Notes: a model not told the origin generated them from the sequence alone. A DNA stretch of 64,000 bases from DASYHS01 sp035998295 (GCF_035998295.1 NZ_DASYHS010000068.1:1-64000), one strand, 5' to 3'. Positions 12,933 through 22,101 are shown, counted from the stretch's first letter. Made by a program: numbers and translations.

Positions 12933-13855
12933 GCCTTGCCTATATGGGCACGCCCGACTTCGCGGTCCCCGGCCTCGCCGCCCTGGTCGAGGCGGGGCAC
13001 GAGGTCGCCTGCGTCTACAGCCAGCCGCCGCGGCCGGCCGGGCGCGGCCACCGGGTCCAGCCCTCGCCGGTCCACCGCTTCGCCGAGGCCCGCGGCATTC
13101 CCGTCCGCACGCCGCGCACCCTGCGCGCGCCGGAAGAGCAGGAGGCGTTCCGCGCGCTCGGCCTCGACGTCGCGGTGGTCGCCGCCTACGGGCTGATCCT
13201 GCCGAAGCCGATCCTGGAAGCACCCCGTCTCGGCTGCGTCAACGTCCACGGCTCGCTTCTGCCCCGCTGGCGCGGCGCCGCGCCGATCCAGCGCGCGATC
13301 CTCGAAGGCGACGAGGAGACCGGGATCACGATCATGCAGATGGACGAAGGGCTAGACACCGGCGCGATGCTGCTCCGCGAAGCGGTGCCGATCGGCCCCC
13401 GGACAACGGCGTCCGACCTGCACGACGTCCTCGCCGACCTGGGAGCGGAGCTGGTGGTGCGCGCCCTCGACGGGCTCGCCGCCGGCACCCTGCCGGCGGT
13501 CCCCCAACCCGCCGACGGGGTCACCTACGCGGCCAAGCTGAACCGGGACGAAGGGCGGATCGACTGGACACGCCCCATGGCCGCGATCGACCGCCAAGTC
13601 CGCGCCCTCGACCCCTGGCCGGGCGTCTGGTTCGAGGCGGGCGGCGAGCGGGTCAAGGTCCTGGCCGTGGAGCCGGTGCCCGACGCCCCGCGCGCCCGGC
13701 CGGGCACCGTCCTCGACGACCGGCTGACGATCGCCTGCGGCGACGGCGCGGTGCGCGCGGTGCGGGTCCAGCGCGCCGGCAAGGCGCCGGTCGACGGCGC
13801 CGCGTTCCTGCGCGGCTTCCGGCTTCCGGAAGGCGGCGTGCTGGCGTCGCCATGA
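12920..13855 (+). CDS. fmt: Methionyl-tRNA formyltransferase
   Basis: Formylates initiator Met-tRNA using 10-formyl-tetrahydrofolate. The 311-residue protein begins with the Rossmann-like formyl transferase domain (LAYMGTPDFAVPGLAAL). It has the catalytic N108-x-H110 in NVHGSLLPRWRGAAPIQ and Asp146 in MDEGLDTGAML. The C-terminal tRNA-binding domain follows from about residue 205 (TYAAKLNRDEGRIDW). The start codon is the last ATGA of the repeated junction. The stop codon overlaps the truA start (ATGA at 13852). Confidence 0.98.
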   Translation: MTRLRLAYMGTPDFAVPGLAALVEAGHEVACVYSQPPRPAGRGHRVQPSPVHRFAEARGIPVRTPRTLRAPEEQEAFRALGLDVAVVAAYGLILPKPILEAPRLGCVNVHGSLLPRWRGAAPIQRAILEGDEETGITIMQMDEGLDTGAMLLREAVPIGPRTTASDLHDVLADLGAELVVRALDGLAAGTLPAVPQPADGVTYAAKLNRDEGRIDWTRPMAAIDRQVRALDPWPGVWFEAGGERVKVLAVEPVPDAPRARPGTVLDDRLTIACGDGAVRAVRVQRAGKAPVDGAAFLRGFRLPEGGVLASP

Positions 13856-14589
13856 CGCGCTGGAAGCTTCTGGTCGAATACGACGGCCGGCCCTATGTCG
13901 GATGGCAGCGGCAGGACAACGGACCGTCGGTCCAGCAGGCGATCGAGGACGCGATCGCCCGGTTCTCGGGCACGGCGGTGACGCTGCATGCGGCCGGGCG
14001 CACCGATGCCGGCGTCCACGCCTATGGCCAGACCGCTCATTTCGATATCGAAAAGGATGTGACCGCGCGCGCGGTGCGCGACGCGATCAATCAGCACCTG
14101 CGGCCGCAGCCGATCGCCGTGCTGACGGCCGAGCCGGTCGGGCCGGAGTTCCACGCGCGCCTGTCGGCCCGCCAGCGCGGCTATCTCTACCGCGTCGTCA
14201 ACCGGCGGGCCCCGCTGGCGCTCGGGCAGGGGCGCGCCTGGCACATGCACCGCCCGCTCGACGCGGACGCGATGCACGCGGCGGCGCAGGTCCTGGTCGG
14301 CCATCACGACTTCACGTCGTTCCGCGCCAGCCAGTGCCAAGCGAAGTCGCCGCTGAAGACCCTGGACCGGCTGGACGTCCTGCGGGACGGAGAGGAGATC
14401 CGGATCGTCGCCCGCGCGCGCTCCTTCCTGCACCACCAGGTCCGCAACATGGTCGGCACGCTGGCCCTGGTCGGCGAGGGCAAGTGGACGGCGGACCGGC
14501 TGCGCGCCGCCCTCGACGCCCGGGACCGGTCGGCGGCCGGGCCGACCGCGCCGCCGGACGGGCTCTACTTCACCGACGTCGTGTACTGA
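13852..14589 (+). CDS. truA: tRNA pseudouridine(38-40) synthase
   Basis: Converts uridines 38-40 of the tRNA anticodon arm to pseudouridine. The 245-residue protein has the family length and start (KLLVEYDGRPYVGWQRQ). The catalytic aspartate is in GRTDAGVHA (Asp52), with HARLSARQRGYLYRVVN and SFLHHQVRNMVGTL further on. It overlaps fmt by 4 bp and completes the run def, methyltransferase, fmt, truA of translation-related genes. It ends 24 bp from the convergent membrane protein gene. Confidence 0.98.
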   Translation: MTRWKLLVEYDGRPYVGWQRQDNGPSVQQAIEDAIARFSGTAVTLHAAGRTDAGVHAYGQTAHFDIEKDVTARAVRDAINQHLRPQPIAVLTAEPVGPEFHARLSARQRGYLYRVVNRRAPLALGQGRAWHMHRPLDADAMHAAAQVLVGHHDFTSFRASQCQAKSPLKTLDRLDVLRDGEEIRIVARARSFLHHQVRNMVGTLALVGEGKWTADRLRAALDARDRSAAGPTAPPDGLYFTDVVY

Positions 14590-14613
14590 TCGCCTGCCGC
14601 GTGGAACCGCGTC

Positions 14614-15186
14614 TCAGAGCATGCCGCCGGCGACCGCCTGGATCGTCATCGCCATCGTGAGGGAGAAGGCGACGACCAGCGCCGCGGTGGCACCCGGGAC
14701 CTCCAGCACGGTACGGGCCACGAACCACTCGTAGGCGAGGACGAACAGTCCCGAGCCGAGCAGCACGCCGCCGCCGACGGGGTCCGGGACCAGCCCGGAT
14801 TCCGCGAGCGCCGACGCCGGCAGGAACACCACCGACTGGACGATCTGCGACCAGTTGTGGGCGGTGACGAAGACGAAATAGCGGTCGGCGCGCCTGATCA
14901 GCCGCGAGATGCCGTGCATCGCCAGCGGGAACACGGTCCAGGCCAGCACGTAGGCGAGACCGGTGACCACCAGGAAGCGTCCCAGGCTCGGTCCGGCCTC
15001 GTCGGCGGGGTCGAGGGCCAGCAGCGCCAGGACCAGCCACACCGGGGCGAGCAGCACCGCGACCCGGAACGACCGCAGGGCCGCCTCCGGCGTGCGCTCG
15101 AAGAAGACCACGCCTACGGGATCGAAGAGGGCCAGCCGCCACGCGCCGTAGATGGCGTTGGCGGCCTCGCGCAGGTCGATGCTCAC
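14614..15186 (-). CDS. Conserved membrane protein next to dapE, unknown function
   Basis: I do not recognise a named family; it is broadly like Yip1-type or conserved alphaproteobacterial membrane proteins. The 190-residue protein starts at a GTG whose bases overlap the dapE stop (GTGA). This is the natural start because the preceding reading belongs to dapE in another frame. After an amphipathic N-terminal stretch (residues 1-40) there are about four or five hydrophobic segments (for example near 44-65, 72-95, 112-130, 138-158 and 165-188). Tight coupling to dapE suggests co-expression but does not reveal a role. Confidence 0.75.
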   Translation of the reverse strand: MSIDLREAANAIYGAWRLALFDPVGVVFFERTPEAALRSFRVAVLLAPVWLVLALLALDPADEAGPSLGRFLVVTGLAYVLAWTVFPLAMHGISRLIRRADRYFVFVTAHNWSQIVQSVVFLPASALAESGLVPDPVGGGVLLGSGLFVLAYEWFVARTVLEVPGATAALVVAFSLTMAMTIQAVAGGML

Positions 15187-16346
15187 TCCGGTCCCGCCTT
15201 CGTGCCGACGAAGACCGCGCGCAGAACCTCCGCGTAGATGTCGGCCAGCCGCTCCAGGTCCGCGACGGCCACGTGCTCGTCCACCTTGTGCATGGTCCGG
15301 CCGACCGCCCCGAACTCGACCACGGGGCAGTGGGCCCGGATGAAGCGGGCGTCGGAGGTGCCGCCGGTGGTGCTGAGCTCCGGCCGGCGTCCGGTCACGC
15401 GCTCGACCGCGCCGGCGACGACGTCGCTCAAGGGGCCGGGCTCGGTGATGAACGCCTCGCCCGAGACGCGGAAGCTCAGCTCGTGGGCGCCGCCCACCCG
15501 CTCGCACACCGCGCGGACCCAGTCCATCAGCGCCTGCGAGTCGTGGAGGTCGTTGAAGCGGATGTTGAAGCTGGCCCGGCCCACGGCCGGGATCACGTTG
15601 ACGGCGGGATTGCCGACGTCGATCGTCGTGATCTGCAGCGAGGACGGGGGGAAGTGCCTGCTGCCCTCGTCGAGCGGCCGCTCGGTCAGCCCGGCCAGCA
15701 TGCGCACGAGGCGCGGGAGCGGGTTGTCGGCGAGGTGGGGATAGGCGACATGGCCCTGCGCGCCGCGGACCGCGAGATGGCCGGTCAGGCTGCCCCGCCG
15801 GCCGATCTTCATCATGTCGCCCAGCACGGCCACGTTGGTCGGCTCGCCGACCAGACAGGCGTCGATCCTCTCGCCGCGTTCGGCCAGCCAGTCCAGCACC
15901 TTGCGCGTGCCGTTGATCGCCATCCCCTCCTCGTCGCCGGTGATCAGCAGGCTGATCGAGCCGGAGGGCCGGCCGTGGAGCGCCAGATGGCGGGCGATCG
16001 CCGCGACGAAGGCGGCGATCGCCCCCTTCATGTCGGTCGCGCCCCGGCCGAGCAGCAGGCCGTCCCGGACGGTCCCGGCGAAGGGATCGAAGGACCAGGC
16101 CGAGGGGTCGCCGGGCGGGACGACGTCGGTGTGGCCGGCGAAGCAGAAGTTCGGCGCGCCGCTGCCCAGCCGGGCGTAGAGGTTGTCGACCGGGTCGGTC
16201 CCCGCCTCCTCGAAGCGCAGCCGATGGCAGGCGAAGCCCAGATCCTCGAGCGCGCGGGCCAGCACGCCGATGGCCCCGGCGTCGCCCGGGGTCACGCTCG
16301 GACAGCGGATCAGCTCGCCCGCCAGCGCGACCGCGTCCGTACCCAT
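15183..16346 (-). CDS. dapE: Succinyl-diaminopimelate desuccinylase
   Basis: Hydrolyses N-succinyl-LL-diaminopimelate in lysine and peptidoglycan precursor synthesis; a two-zinc M20 peptidase-family enzyme. The 387-residue protein shows the first metal motif FAGHTDVVPPGD (His72), GRGATDMKGAIAAF with the bridging Asp, the catalytic pair in GDEEGMAINGT, and GGTSDARFI towards the C-terminus. It follows dapD on the same strand with an 11-bp gap, giving a dapD-dapE unit for consecutive steps of the succinylase pathway. Confidence 0.97.
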   Translation of the reverse strand: MGTDAVALAGELIRCPSVTPGDAGAIGVLARALEDLGFACHRLRFEEAGTDPVDNLYARLGSGAPNFCFAGHTDVVPPGDPSAWSFDPFAGTVRDGLLLGRGATDMKGAIAAFVAAIARHLALHGRPSGSISLLITGDEEGMAINGTRKVLDWLAERGERIDACLVGEPTNVAVLGDMMKIGRRGSLTGHLAVRGAQGHVAYPHLADNPLPRLVRMLAGLTERPLDEGSRHFPPSSLQITTIDVGNPAVNVIPAVGRASFNIRFNDLHDSQALMDWVRAVCERVGGAHELSFRVSGEAFITEPGPLSDVVAGAVERVTGRRPELSTTGGTSDARFIRAHCPVVEFGAVGRTMHKVDEHVAVADLERLADIYAEVLRAVFVGTKAGPE

Positions 16347-16357
16347 GTCCCGAGTCC

Positions 16358-17212
16358 TCAATCCCGCAGCAGGTCGTTGATCGAGGTCTTGGCGCGGGTC
16401 CTCTCGTCGACGCGCTTCACGATCACGGCGCAGTAGAGCCCGGGGCCCTGGCTGCCGTCGGGCAGCGGCCGGCCGGGCATGGTCCCCGGGACCACGACCG
16501 AATAGGCCGGGACGCGCCCGATGAAGACCTCGCCGGTCATGCGGTCGACGATCTTGGTCGAGGCGCCGAGATAGACGCCCATGGAGAGCACCGAGCCCTC
16601 CTCCACGACGACCCCCTCGGCGACTTCCGAACGCGCGCCGATGAAGCAGTTGTCCTCGATGATCACGGGATTGGCCTGCAGCGGCTCCAGGACGCCGCCG
16701 ATCCCGGCGCCGCCGGAGATGTGCACGTTGCGGCCGATCTGGGCGCAGGAGCCGACGGTGGCCCAGGTGTCGACCATGGTCCCCCGCTCGACCCGGGCGC
16801 CGACGTTGACGAAGCTCGGCATCAGCACGACGCCGGGGGCGATGAAGGCCGAGCGGCGGACGACGCAGTTCGGCACCGCGCGGAAGCCGGCGGCGCGAAA
16901 GCGCGCGTCGTCCCAGCCCGCGAACTTGGACGGCACCTTGTCGAACCAGGAGGCGCCGCCGAAGGCCGGGTCGTCCGGCCCGCCAGGCATCAGCGCGTTG
17001 TCGTAGAGGCGGAACGACAGCAGCACCGCCTTCTTGAGCCACTGGTGGACCCGCCAGGCGCCGTCGACCTTCTCGGCGACGCGCAGCGAGCCGTCGTCGA
17101 GACCGGCGAGCGCCTTCTCGACCGCATCGCGCACGGGGCCGGCGGTAGCCGGAGAAAGCCCGTCGCGGGCTTCCCAGGCGGCATCGATCGCGGACTGGAG
17201 GTCGGAGGTCAT
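16358..17212 (-). CDS. dapD: 2,3,4,5-tetrahydropyridine-2,6-dicarboxylate N-succinyltransferase
   Basis: Succinylates tetrahydrodipicolinate in lysine biosynthesis. The 284-residue protein has an N-terminal helical domain, then a left-handed beta-helix with hexapeptide repeats (for example FIAPGVVLMPSFVNVGARV and EVAEGVVVEEGSVLSMGVY). It also has the conserved GGAGIGGVLEPLQANP. The ATG at 17212 is where homology begins; the open frame upstream is not expected to be coding. It is co-directional with dapE, which follows immediately. Confidence 0.97.
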   Translation of the reverse strand: MTSDLQSAIDAAWEARDGLSPATAGPVRDAVEKALAGLDDGSLRVAEKVDGAWRVHQWLKKAVLLSFRLYDNALMPGGPDDPAFGGASWFDKVPSKFAGWDDARFRAAGFRAVPNCVVRRSAFIAPGVVLMPSFVNVGARVERGTMVDTWATVGSCAQIGRNVHISGGAGIGGVLEPLQANPVIIEDNCFIGARSEVAEGVVVEEGSVLSMGVYLGASTKIVDRMTGEVFIGRVPAYSVVVPGTMPGRPLPDGSQGPGLYCAVIVKRVDERTRAKTSINDLLRD

Positions 17213-17276
17213 GGTCTGGCGCCGTCGCAGGGGGTGGCAGGAAGCCCGCCGAACATGTCGGGCCGAGGGGAGGCTG

Positions 17277-18002
17277 TCAACTGTCGGACTGCAACCCGCC
17301 GGCCAAGGCCGACAGCCAGGCGACGAGGTCGTCCGTGACATGGTGGATGTGCCGGCCGGCCCCCACCCCGCCACGGTCGGGGCGCGCCCAGTCGGCCTCG
17401 CTCGCGACCCACACGGTGGTCATCCCCAGCGCCGCGGCGGGCACCAGGTTGCGGGCGATGTCCTCGACCATCACCGCCTCGGCCGGGTCGACGCCGAAGC
17501 GCGCCACCATGTCGCGGTAGGGACGCGGGTCCGGCTTCGGGACGTAGCCGGCGGCGACGATGTCGAAGATCGCCTCGAAGCGGTCCCGGCAGCCCAGCCG
17601 GTCCAGCACGTTGTGCGCATGCGCGACCGAGCCGTTGGTGTAGATCAGCCTGCGGCCGGGCAGCCGCGACAGCGAAAGAGCGAGGTCCGGCGTCGGGTCG
17701 ACCGGCGAGACGTCGATGTCGTGGACGTAGTCGAGGAACGCGACCGGATCGACGTCGTGCTCGGTCATCAGGCCACGCAGCGTCGTGCCGTGGCTCTGGA
17801 AGAGGTGCTTCTGCATTGCGCGCGCCTCCTCCCAGGGCAGGTCGAACCGGGCCGAGATGAACTCGGTCATGCGCCGGGACACCTGGGTGAACAGGTCGCA
17901 CGCCGCGGGATAGAGCGTGTTGTCGAGGTCGAAGATCCAGACCCGGACATGCGAGAAGGCCGCCGGGTCCGGGGTTCTCGTCGAGGGGGGAAGTACCGTC
18001 AT
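17277..18002 (-). CDS. HAD-type pyrimidine 5'-nucleotidase
   Basis: Predicted cytosolic HAD phosphatase of the Sdt1/pyrimidine 5'-nucleotidase type. The 241-residue protein has motif I WIFDLDNTLYP with the nucleophile Asp. Motif II is LIYTNGS, motif III is the Lys in YVPKPDPRPYRDM, and motif IV is VMVEDIARNLVPA. This gene commonly sits next to dapD and argB in alphaproteobacteria. The start at 18002 is assigned from the common N-terminus and not from a strong ribosome-binding site, so a slightly different start is possible. Confidence 0.88.
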   Translation of the reverse strand: MTVLPPSTRTPDPAAFSHVRVWIFDLDNTLYPAACDLFTQVSRRMTEFISARFDLPWEEARAMQKHLFQSHGTTLRGLMTEHDVDPVAFLDYVHDIDVSPVDPTPDLALSLSRLPGRRLIYTNGSVAHAHNVLDRLGCRDRFEAIFDIVAAGYVPKPDPRPYRDMVARFGVDPAEAVMVEDIARNLVPAAALGMTTVWVASEADWARPDRGGVGAGRHIHHVTDDLVAWLSALAGGLQSDS

Positions 18003-18132
18003 GCCGGGAAGGATGGAGCGCGCACGCGCCGGGGGCAAGGCCCGAACCGCGGGACGGGCCGCCCGCCCTGGCATCGCCGCATTCGCCTCGCCATATGGAA
18101 CGGCCCACCATGTTCGGACGAGGAACGGCTTC

Positions 18133-18768
18133 ATGCGCAACGCGCTTTTCGGATGGCTGGTCGGATTGCTGGGGCTGGCGGCCGCCGCGACCGGCGGAGC
18201 GGCGATGGCGGACCCGGCGGCCGAGGCGATGATCGGCGAGACCTTCGTCGCGGCGCGCACCGCGCTCCAGGACCGGGACGGCGCGGCGGCGGTCGCGACG
18301 CTGTCGCGCGCGACGCGCGAGCGGGTCGATGACATCCGCGCCGCGGCGCTGGCGGGGACGCGCGCCGCACTCGCTCCCCTCTCGCCGGCCGAACGGTTCG
18401 CGGCGCTCGGCCTGCGCCACCACATGACGCCGGCCGAAATCCGTGGGCGCGACGCCGCCGGTCTGGCCGAGCACGCGCTCGCCCAGGGCTGGCTCGGCCC
18501 GAACATCATCAGTCAGGCGGGGCTGGGCCGGGTCTCGGTGAGGGGCGACCGGGCAACCGGCACGCTGGTGGTCGACGGCCAGCCGGTGCTGATCCCGGCC
18601 GGCTTCGTGCGCGAGGACGGCGCGTGGAGGATCGATCTCGACCAGACGCTCGCGGTGGCCGACGCGCTGATCGGCACCACGGCGGCGCTGTCGAAGAAGA
18701 CCGAGGACGAGGTCGTCTCGGAGCTGCTGCTCCGGCTGTCCGGGCGGCCGGTGGCGCCGCTGCGGTAA
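18133..18768 (+). CDS. Exported protein of unknown function
   Basis: I do not recognise this gene. The 211-residue product starts with a signal peptide (MRNALFGWLVGLLGLAAAAT, with likely cleavage near AAMADPA). The mature part is mostly helical at first (alanine-rich, residues 30-100), then has a small beta-rich region near 130-165 (RVSVRGDRATGTLVVDGQPV). A segment reading GFVREDGAWRIDL resembles the end of nuclear-transport-factor-2-like or DUF4878-like folds in which a lipoprotein evaluates a small ligand; that resemblance is weak. It sits alone on the plus strand between argB and the nucleotidase gene, which are both on the minus strand. Confidence 0.7.
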   Translation: MRNALFGWLVGLLGLAAAATGGAAMADPAAEAMIGETFVAARTALQDRDGAAAVATLSRATRERVDDIRAAALAGTRAALAPLSPAERFAALGLRHHMTPAEIRGRDAAGLAEHALAQGWLGPNIISQAGLGRVSVRGDRATGTLVVDGQPVLIPAGFVREDGAWRIDLDQTLAVADALIGTTAALSKKTEDEVVSELLLRLSGRPVAPLR

Positions 18769-18799
18769 AGCGGGGTCGGAGCGGCCGAATCGGGAGCGG

Positions 18800-19720
18800 C
18801 TACTCCCGGCTGATCATCGTGCCGACGCCGCCCTCGGTGAAGATCTCGAGCAGCAGCGCGTGGGGGACGCGGCCGTCGAGGATGACGGCCGCGTCCACGC
18901 CCTGCTCGACCGAAGATATGCAGGTCTCGATCTTCGGGATCATGCCGCCGGTGATCGTGCCGTCGCCCATGCAGCGCCGGGCGTCGTCGAGCGACAGGTG
19001 CGGGATCAGCGTCTTCTGCTTGTCGAGCACGCCCGGCACGTCGGTCAGCAGGAAGAAGCGCGCGGCCCCCAGCGCCCCGGCGATGGCGCCGGCCGCCGTA
19101 TCCGCGTTGATGTTGTAGGTCTCGCCGCTGCGCCCCAGCCCGATCGGGGCGATCACCGGGATCACCTCGCTGTCCTCGAACATCTCGATGATCTCGGGAT
19201 TGATCTGGTAGGGCTCCCCGACGAAGCCGAGGTCCAGGATCTTCTCGATGTTGCTGTCGGGGTCGCGCGTGGTCCGGCGCAGCCGGCGGGCGATGATCAG
19301 GTGGCCGTCCTTGCCGGACAGCCCGACCGCGGTGCCGCCCTGGTTGTTGATGGCGGTCACGATCTGCTTGTTGATCGATCCCGACAGCACCATCTCGACG
19401 ACCTCGACCGTGTGCTTGTCGGTGACCCTGAGGCCGTCGATGAAGCTGCTCTGGATCTTGAGCCGGTCGAGCATCTGGCCGATCTGCGGGCCGCCGCCAT
19501 GCACGACGACGGGATTGATCCCGACCTGCTTCAGCAGGACGACGTCCTGCGCGAACAGGTCCGCCAGGCGCTCGTCGCCCATGGCGTGGCCGCCGTACTT
19601 CACGACGAAGGTCTTGCCGGCGTGCCGGCGCATGTAGGGCAGCGCCTCGGACAGGATCCGGGCCTTGGCCAGCAGTTCTTCCTGGGACACGGTGGGGGAT
19701 TCGCCTGTGGAGTCCGACAT
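18800..19720 (-). CDS. argB: Acetylglutamate kinase
   Basis: Phosphorylates N-acetylglutamate in arginine biosynthesis; an amino-acid-kinase fold. The 306-residue protein has FVVKYGGHAMGD with the catalytic Lys, VVVHGGGPQIGQML, GLSGKDGHLIIA, and YNINADTAAGAIAGALGAARFFLLTDVPGV. The 20 or so extra N-terminal residues are typical of alphaproteobacterial ArgB. It is downstream of the PAS kinase gene on the same strand, with 34 bp between them. In related genomes argB more usually follows engB directly. Confidence 0.98.
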   Translation of the reverse strand: MSDSTGESPTVSQEELLAKARILSEALPYMRRHAGKTFVVKYGGHAMGDERLADLFAQDVVLLKQVGINPVVVHGGGPQIGQMLDRLKIQSSFIDGLRVTDKHTVEVVEMVLSGSINKQIVTAINNQGGTAVGLSGKDGHLIIARRLRRTTRDPDSNIEKILDLGFVGEPYQINPEIIEMFEDSEVIPVIAPIGLGRSGETYNINADTAAGAIAGALGAARFFLLTDVPGVLDKQKTLIPHLSLDDARRCMGDGTITGGMIPKIETCISSVEQGVDAAVILDGRVPHALLLEIFTEGGVGTMISRE

Positions 19721-19754
19721 GGGCCGGGACTCTAATCGAAAGGCAACCTGCGAT

Positions 19755-21869
19755 CTAGTGCGTGTTGACGGGCTGCCGCCGGTCGGCCGTGACGAAACGG
19801 CCGCCCGGCACCAGCACGCGCGTCCGGTGCCCGCGCTCCGCCGGAAGCTCCTCCACCTCGGCCTCGATCTGGCTCGCCAGAGCCTGGACGAGCATGGTGC
19901 CGATGCCGCCGGTCTCCTGGCCGCCCCGCATCCCGATCCCGTCGTCCGCGACCGTGAGCGCGACCCGCCCGTCCTCCATGGGCGCCAGCCGGATCGAGAG
20001 GCGCCCGCCGCGGCCTTCGGGGAAGGCGTGCTTGAGGCTGTTGGAGATCAGCTCGTTCGCGACCAGGCCGAGCGGGATGGCGGTGTCGAGGTCGCAGGCG
20101 AGCGGCGCCACCGCCAGGTCGAGGACGATCCGCTCGGGATCGCCGTCCATCGCGAGCAGGCCCAGCGCCAGCTCGGGAAGCTGGCGGCCCAGGTCGATAT
20201 GGGCGAAGTCGTTCGAGGAGTAGAGCTGCTGGTGGATGCGCCCCATCACGACGATGCGCGAGCTGATCGCCTCGATCCGGGCGCGCATCGCGGGGTCGCG
20301 CAGCTGGAGGGCTTCGAGCTGGAGCAGGCTCCACAGGCCCTGGAGATTGTTCTTCACCCGGTGGTGGACCTCGCGCAGCAGCGTCTCCTTCTCGGCCAGG
20401 GAGGCGCGCAGGCGGTCCTCGGCGAGCCTGCGGTCCGTGACGTCCATCATGGTGCCGACCAGCCGCACGGGCCGGCGCTGCCCACCCTCGCCCTCGAAGA
20501 AGGCCAGCCCCTGGGCGGCGATCCAGCGCATGCCGTCGCCCGGCAGGCGGACCCGGAACTCGACCGCGTAGTCGCCGCCGCTGCCGGGATCGGTCGCGGC
20601 CTGGATCGCGTCGTCCACGATCCCGGCGTCGTCGGGGTGCAGGCGGGACCGGAACAGCGGGTCCGTGACCTCGACGCCCGGCGGCAGCCCGAACAGCGCC
20701 TTGGCGCGCTCCGACCAGGTGACGCGCGCCGTCGTCAGGTCGATGTCCCACGTGCCGAGGCCGACCCCTTCGGTCGCGATGCGGGCCAGCTCGTTGCTGG
20801 CCGCGACCGCCCGCGTCATGCTGGCCAGCGCCAGCTCCGCCTCGCGCCGGACCGTGATGTCGAGGCAGACGCCGATCAGGCCGGCGAACCGCCCGTCGGC
20901 ATCGGGATACGGCGTCGCGCGGTTCAGCGTCCAGCGCCAGGCGCCGTCGGCCCGGCGCGTCCGGTACTCGTACTCGTAGGCGGTGCGGCTCCTCACCGCC
21001 TCGGTCTCGGCCCGCAGGAGCCCGGCCCTGTCGTCGGGATGGATCGCCGACATCCACCCGCCCGAGGCCATGGCTTCCTCGGAAAGCCCCGTGAACTCCC
21101 GCGAGAGGCGGTTGGTGAATACCGTCAGCCCGCTCGCGTCGGTCATGTAGACCATGGCCGGCAGGGCGTCGGCGAGGCGCCGGAAATGACGCTCCCTCGC
21201 CTCCAGCTCCGTCTCGGCGCGCTTGCGGACGGTGATGTCGTTGAACACCGTCAGCAGCGCGACGCCGTCCCCGCACGAGATCCGGTTCGTCGAGATCAGC
21301 GCCCAGAGCGGCGTGCCGTCGGTGCGGCGCAGCAGGACCTCGTATCCCTGCACGGCTCCCCGGCTGCGGACCGCCTCCACGAAGCGGTCCCGGTCCTCGC
21401 CGTCGCGATAGAAGCGGCGCGCGTCGAGCCGGGCGAGGCCGACGTTCTCGACGCCCACCGCCGTGCGCAGCAGCCCGTTGGCATGGACGATCCTGCCGTT
21501 CTCCGGTTCCGTCAGCAGGGCGGGAAGGGGCAGCAGGTCGACGAGGGCGGCAAGCTGCCGCCGCTGGGGTGGCGGCTGCCGCCCACTGGTGGTCAGGCTG
21601 CGCACGAGCGCGGCGAAATCCCAGGGACCCGGCCGGGAACCGAGGAAGGCGTCGATGCCGGCATCGAACTCGGCCTCCCGGTCGGCCTCGACGCCGCCGA
21701 CCGCGACGAGCGTGGCGCCGGCACCCAGCCGGCCGCGCAGATCCCGGACCAGGGCTGGCCGCGGCGCGCCGGGTGCCGGCCCGAGGACAACCAGATCCGG
21801 CGCGGCGGCGCCGGCCGCCTCCACCGCCTCCGGCCCGCCGGCGATCCCCGCCAGGGTCGCGCCGGGCAC
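19755..21869 (-). CDS. PAS-domain histidine kinase (HisKA_2/HWE-like) with degenerate receiver-like N-terminus
   Basis: Predicted soluble sensor kinase of at least 704 residues. The N-terminal 90 or so residues look like a degraded receiver domain (DLVVLGPAPGAPRPALV; DAFLGSRPGPWDFAALVRSL). Three PAS domains follow, ending in VFNDITVRKRAE, VCLDITVRREAE and MMDVTDRRLAE. The H-box REVHHRVKNNLQGLWSLL and an HATPase with N-box ANELISNSLKHAF and DDGIGMRG complete the protein. The GTG at 21869 is the only standard start in this frame. The frame stays open upstream and encodes FLLLECPGPERAGR, which looks like receiver strand 1, yet no ATG, GTG or TTG precedes it. The true start is therefore unclear. 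Confidence 0.82.
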   Translation of the reverse strand: MPGATLAGIAGGPEAVEAAGAAAPDLVVLGPAPGAPRPALVRDLRGRLGAGATLVAVGGVEADREAEFDAGIDAFLGSRPGPWDFAALVRSLTTSGRQPPPQRRQLAALVDLLPLPALLTEPENGRIVHANGLLRTAVGVENVGLARLDARRFYRDGEDRDRFVEAVRSRGAVQGYEVLLRRTDGTPLWALISTNRISCGDGVALLTVFNDITVRKRAETELEARERHFRRLADALPAMVYMTDASGLTVFTNRLSREFTGLSEEAMASGGWMSAIHPDDRAGLLRAETEAVRSRTAYEYEYRTRRADGAWRWTLNRATPYPDADGRFAGLIGVCLDITVRREAELALASMTRAVAASNELARIATEGVGLGTWDIDLTTARVTWSERAKALFGLPPGVEVTDPLFRSRLHPDDAGIVDDAIQAATDPGSGGDYAVEFRVRLPGDGMRWIAAQGLAFFEGEGGQRRPVRLVGTMMDVTDRRLAEDRLRASLAEKETLLREVHHRVKNNLQGLWSLLQLEALQLRDPAMRARIEAISSRIVVMGRIHQQLYSSNDFAHIDLGRQLPELALGLLAMDGDPERIVLDLAVAPLACDLDTAIPLGLVANELISNSLKHAFPEGRGGRLSIRLAPMEDGRVALTVADDGIGMRGGQETGGIGTMLVQALASQIEAEVEELPAERGHRTRVLVPGGRFVTADRRQPVNTH

Positions 21870-22024
21870 GCCGCCGATCGCGGCGGCGCGACCGGCGCGC
21901 TCGGGGCCGGGACATTCGAGGAGCAGGAACCTGGTCCACGACAGCCGGAAATCCGTGCGTATGCGATGAGCCAGTCGTAAACCTTTGCCCCGCCGGCCGG
22001 AAGCACCCCAAAGGAGATAGGCTC

Positions 22025-22101
22025 CTCAGGCCGCCAGCGCGGCCATGCTTCTCAGGCCGCTAGCGCGGCCATGCTTCTCAGGCCGCTAGCGCGGCTATGC
22101 T
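22025..22101 (-). repeat. Three 26-bp copies of the engB 3' end
   Basis: A 26-bp unit (plus strand ctcaggccgctagcgcggcc plus atgctt) is present three times. The copy nearest engB encodes its last residues and stop (SIAALAA). The two extra copies beyond the stop each repeat a complete mini-frame ATG-GCC-GCG-CTA/CTG-GCG-GCC-TGA (22052-22072 and 22026-22046). The period is 3n+2. This is an evident tandem duplication across a stop codon. Confidence 0.92.
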
